In this document: positions 62,076 to 64,000 of the stretch, in pieces
How the letters are laid out: each line of letters starts with the position of its first letter
How positions within the stretch are numbered: the first letter of the stretch is position 1
Assembly (NCBI GenBank): GCA_036655895.1
Contig: JAVVPF010000002.1
Coordinates: 1 to 64,000, forward strand
Origin: Cloacibacillus sp.
Lineage (GTDB): Bacteria > Synergistota > Synergistia > Synergistales > Synergistaceae
Direction of reading: 5' to 3'
DNA length: 64,000 nucleotides
The notes under the pieces: generated by a model
Database searches by the model: none
Seen by the model: only the letters and a program-made list of their open reading frames with translations
Told to the model about the DNA's origin: nothing
Translations under genes and position numbers: made by a program

Positions 62076-63557
62076 CTAAAGAATGAACTGCATCTGCGCC
62101 GCAAGCACGCGCAGCTGATTCACTACATCTGGTGTAAGCAGAATGTCAAGGCGGCACTCGTCGTTTGCGTTGCGTTCAACGATGAGTCCCTTCTTAAATG
62201 TGTCGATATCTTCCGCTATGCCCTTCGTGACCTGACGCTGATACCACCCGATAATATCGCCTTTCACGCTGTCTGGCGTGGCTATCGCCTGTCCTGCGCC
62301 AAACTGTGTTATATCTCCGCTCGCCAGCTTGTGGCGCGGATAGCGCAGCAGGAGAAAGTTTCTGAGGCTGTAACGCAGGCGACCCAGCGTAAGCGGAGTA
62401 TTGACGTCCAGGTAACTGCGGTCGTCGGCGCCAGCCGGAGATTTTTTATAAGTGGTAATGAAGCGCTCCGCACGAATGGCGGCTGAGGCGTCAGTCTTCC
62501 ATGTACTTATGCCGTCATAGAGTAAAATGTTTCTTTCCTGCAGCGTGAAGCGTTCTTCCAGCACAGGCGCCATGATGCCCGTAAGTTCAAGCGTCTGGAA
62601 CGGGCGCGCAGGGTCAATATTGCCGTAGTAACTGGCCAGCCCCGCGGCGGCCGACGCCATCTCAAACGGCGCATTCGGTACTCCTGCCGCATGGATTATG
62701 CAAAGATTCTGTGTATTGTTTGCATTGCCGAAGGTTCCCAGTTCTGATACCGTGCCGCGCCTTCCCGTGAAGGCGATGCCTTCAAGTTGGCGAAGCGGTC
62801 CCCAGCGGTCGTCAAGCTCCTCATCAAGAATTTTTAGATTTGCGCTGTCTGAATAAGGGAACACGATAATGTTGTAATGCACATCGTCGCCTATCGCCGC
62901 AAGCCCATCGGTCACGTCAGGATTTGCTGTGCCGCCAGAAAGCGCCGTTATAGCTACCGTCACCCCCGCGGGGTAGACATCGTCCGAATAATAATTGCCG
63001 CGGACATCTATATCGTTTCCGGTAAGCCCTTTCCATTTACATGTTAAATTGACTTTACCCGGTGTCGTGCTGTCAACCGCCGCAGTAAGAGGCAGCTCCG
63101 TCTTAGCGTTTATAGCGGTCGTAACGGCAGTAGCGACTGCCGCAGCCGCGTCGTTTGCCTTGACGCCTACAGTTAAACGTATGCCGCTCACATACAGGGC
63201 AAGCGTTCCAGGCGCGGTACACGTGCCTGTAAAAGTAATCCCGCCTGAAGCAGCGACAGCCGCGGCATCATCCTCCAGAGGCAACGCCCAGGTCTCAGTA
63301 AAACTGTCTGTCTTGCGGAAGGAATTGACGATCATGGAGAGCATCGAGCCGGCGCCAAAAAGCGTTTTTGCCTGAGCTTCTGAAGTGACCAGCACAGGCT
63401 TGTTACATGGAGCCGTTCCCGCCGTCAGCTTTTGGCCCACAAGAAGCACTGTATATGGCTGGTCTGTGTCGCCCTTCAGAGCCTTGGAGTTATCAAATTC
63501 GATATAGCACCATGGCACTCGCAGCGTTGTTGGTATACTGTTGAATGAAATAGCCAA
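62076..63557 (-). CDS. Phage tail sheath protein (Mu gpL-like)
   Basis: 493 residues. Sheath signatures: the N-terminal LRVPWCYIEFDNSKA, the beta domain GITFTGTCTAPGTLALYVSG, and the C-terminal GWYQRQVTKGIAEDIDTFKKGL-type module that forms the contractile ring. It confirms a myovirus-type tail. Confidence 0.92.
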   Translation of the reverse strand: MAISFNSIPTTLRVPWCYIEFDNSKALKGDTDQPYTVLLVGQKLTAGTAPCNKPVLVTSEAQAKTLFGAGSMLSMIVNSFRKTDSFTETWALPLEDDAAAVAASGGITFTGTCTAPGTLALYVSGIRLTVGVKANDAAAAVATAVTTAINAKTELPLTAAVDSTTPGKVNLTCKWKGLTGNDIDVRGNYYSDDVYPAGVTVAITALSGGTANPDVTDGLAAIGDDVHYNIIVFPYSDSANLKILDEELDDRWGPLRQLEGIAFTGRRGTVSELGTFGNANNTQNLCIIHAAGVPNAPFEMASAAAGLASYYGNIDPARPFQTLELTGIMAPVLEERFTLQERNILLYDGISTWKTDASAAIRAERFITTYKKSPAGADDRSYLDVNTPLTLGRLRYSLRNFLLLRYPRHKLASGDITQFGAGQAIATPDSVKGDIIGWYQRQVTKGIAEDIDTFKKGLIVERNANDECRLDILLTPDVVNQLRVLAAQMQFIL

Positions 63558-63560
63558 GGT

Positions 63561-63755
63561 TTATGCCTCCTTCTTTGAATTTGTCTTTTTATCAGGTTCT
63601 GCTATTTTGATGGTAACGTCGCCGCACATCCTTCTGCGTATCCAATACGATGATCGTTCAACAGCAGCGCCCTCCGCGGGTATGACCGCGCCGGCGTTGT
63701 TCGGGTCGCGCACCTGAAGGCCTGCACGCGGCATTATAAATATCGTCTCTCGCAT
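63561..63755 (-). CDS. DUF2635 phage protein (Mu gp38-like)
   Basis: 64 residues. MRETIFIMPRAGLQVRDP-NNAGAVIPAEG matches DUF2635 in start and length. Lies directly before the sheath gene as in Mu; role unknown. Lys-rich end (PDKKTNSKKEA). Confidence 0.85.
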   Translation of the reverse strand: MRETIFIMPRAGLQVRDPNNAGAVIPAEGAAVERSSYWIRRRMCGDVTIKIAEPDKKTNSKKEA

Positions 63756-64000
63756 TTATATGAAACCTCCTATCTTCTCCCATGCAAGGTCTATGTGATC
63801 TTTTTCGGTCGGGGTATCCGCTAAAGAACCCATCGGCTTTGTATCAAGGTCAATGTGCTTGAACGGCACAAGCCGATTAGATTTAATCTGACCGCTGTTC
63901 ACAGCGTCCTCATAATAGATCACCTCAAAGGTCATCGCCGCGCCGCCAGTCTGTACATCGCAGTCTACCGAAAATCCGAGCTCCGTTTTTAGGAGATGAC
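63756..64000 (-). CDS. Phage Gp37-like protein, C-terminal part (runs off the right edge)
   Basis: About 80 C-terminal residues are visible, ending TPTEKDHIDLAWEKIGGFI. The middle TGGAAMTFEVIYYEDA and the position directly before DUF2635 and the sheath gene fit the Mu gp37 (DUF1834) tail-terminator-like protein. Its stop codon abuts the next ATG. Confidence 0.6.
   Translation of the reverse strand, partial: HLLKTELGFSVDCDVQTGGAAMTFEVIYYEDAVNSGQIKSNRLVPFKHIDLDTKPMGSLADTPTEKDHIDLAWEKIGGFI

Noticed and set aside
1-64000. CRISPR array, insertion sequence or rRNA
   Set aside because: No regular spaced repeats, transposase motif or ribosomal RNA sequence was seen on either strand.

Overview
The window looks like a chromosome segment of a diderm, GC-rich anaerobe of the phylum Synergistota. 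Two large exported proteins end in the Ser-Gly-Cys plus hydrophobic plus Arg/Lys tail typical of the Synergist-CTERM sorting signal. The segment also carries lipopolysaccharide-export genes, an NfnAB electron-bifurcating transhydrogenase, both ATP- and PPi-type phosphofructokinases, and a selenocysteine-type glutaredoxin. A Cloacibacillus/Synergistes-like genus is only a guess.

Layout. 1-6.9 kb: surface protein region. A truncated exported protein, an MbfA-like ferritin/VIT1 iron transporter, and a two-gene operon of beta-helix-like Synergist-CTERM proteins behind a class I cyclic-di-GMP riboswitch with an attenuator. 6.9-9.8 kb: nfnAB and a glutaredoxin whose UGA codon is read as selenocysteine, so it is easily missed by gene callers. 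9.8-25.6 kb: a dense forward block with pgi, metK, comF-like, pfkA, a DUF4392 protein, rho with a very long N-terminal extension, a LysM/M23 peptidase, pyrG, an unknown exported protein, lptC, an lptD/ostA-like gene and ddl. 25.6-43.5 kb: greA (reverse), PPi-PFK, the thrC-thrB-lysC-asd operon behind a threonine T-box, Nif3-like, trpS, scpA-scpB-rluB, a TtcA-like gene (reverse), an atypical LuxR regulator followed by a YbhN-type membrane protein and an isoprenylcysteine-methyltransferase-like protein, two reverse hydrolases and a YgiQ radical SAM protein. 43.5-49.9 kb: envelope and protein quality control: Skp/OmpH-like chaperone, ctsR-mcsA-clpC with a visible CtsR operator but no mcsB, a parvulin foldase and an MscS channel.

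49.9-64 kb: tRNA-Val(CAC), then the late region of a prophage read entirely on the reverse strand except for one inserted gene. From right to left the order matches the phage Mu contractile-tail module: gp37-like (partial), DUF2635, sheath, tube, tail-assembly chaperone with a T6G -1 frameshift site, tape measure, DNA-circularisation protein, gp44 hub, gp45 spike, gp46, baseplate J, gp48. It ends with tail-fibre/collar proteins and a lysis end. A short membrane-protein gene on the forward strand interrupts it and looks like a moron. The prophage extends beyond the right edge.

How it fits together: the chromosomal part combines core metabolism (glycolysis, SAM, threonine/lysine precursors, CTP), envelope building and protein quality control. 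Much of the control is RNA- or leader-based: a c-di-GMP riboswitch, a T-box, a SECIS hairpin and a programmed frameshift. Start codons were moved from the longest reading frame wherever a Shine-Dalgarno sequence and family length agreed. No CRISPR array, insertion sequence or rRNA was seen.
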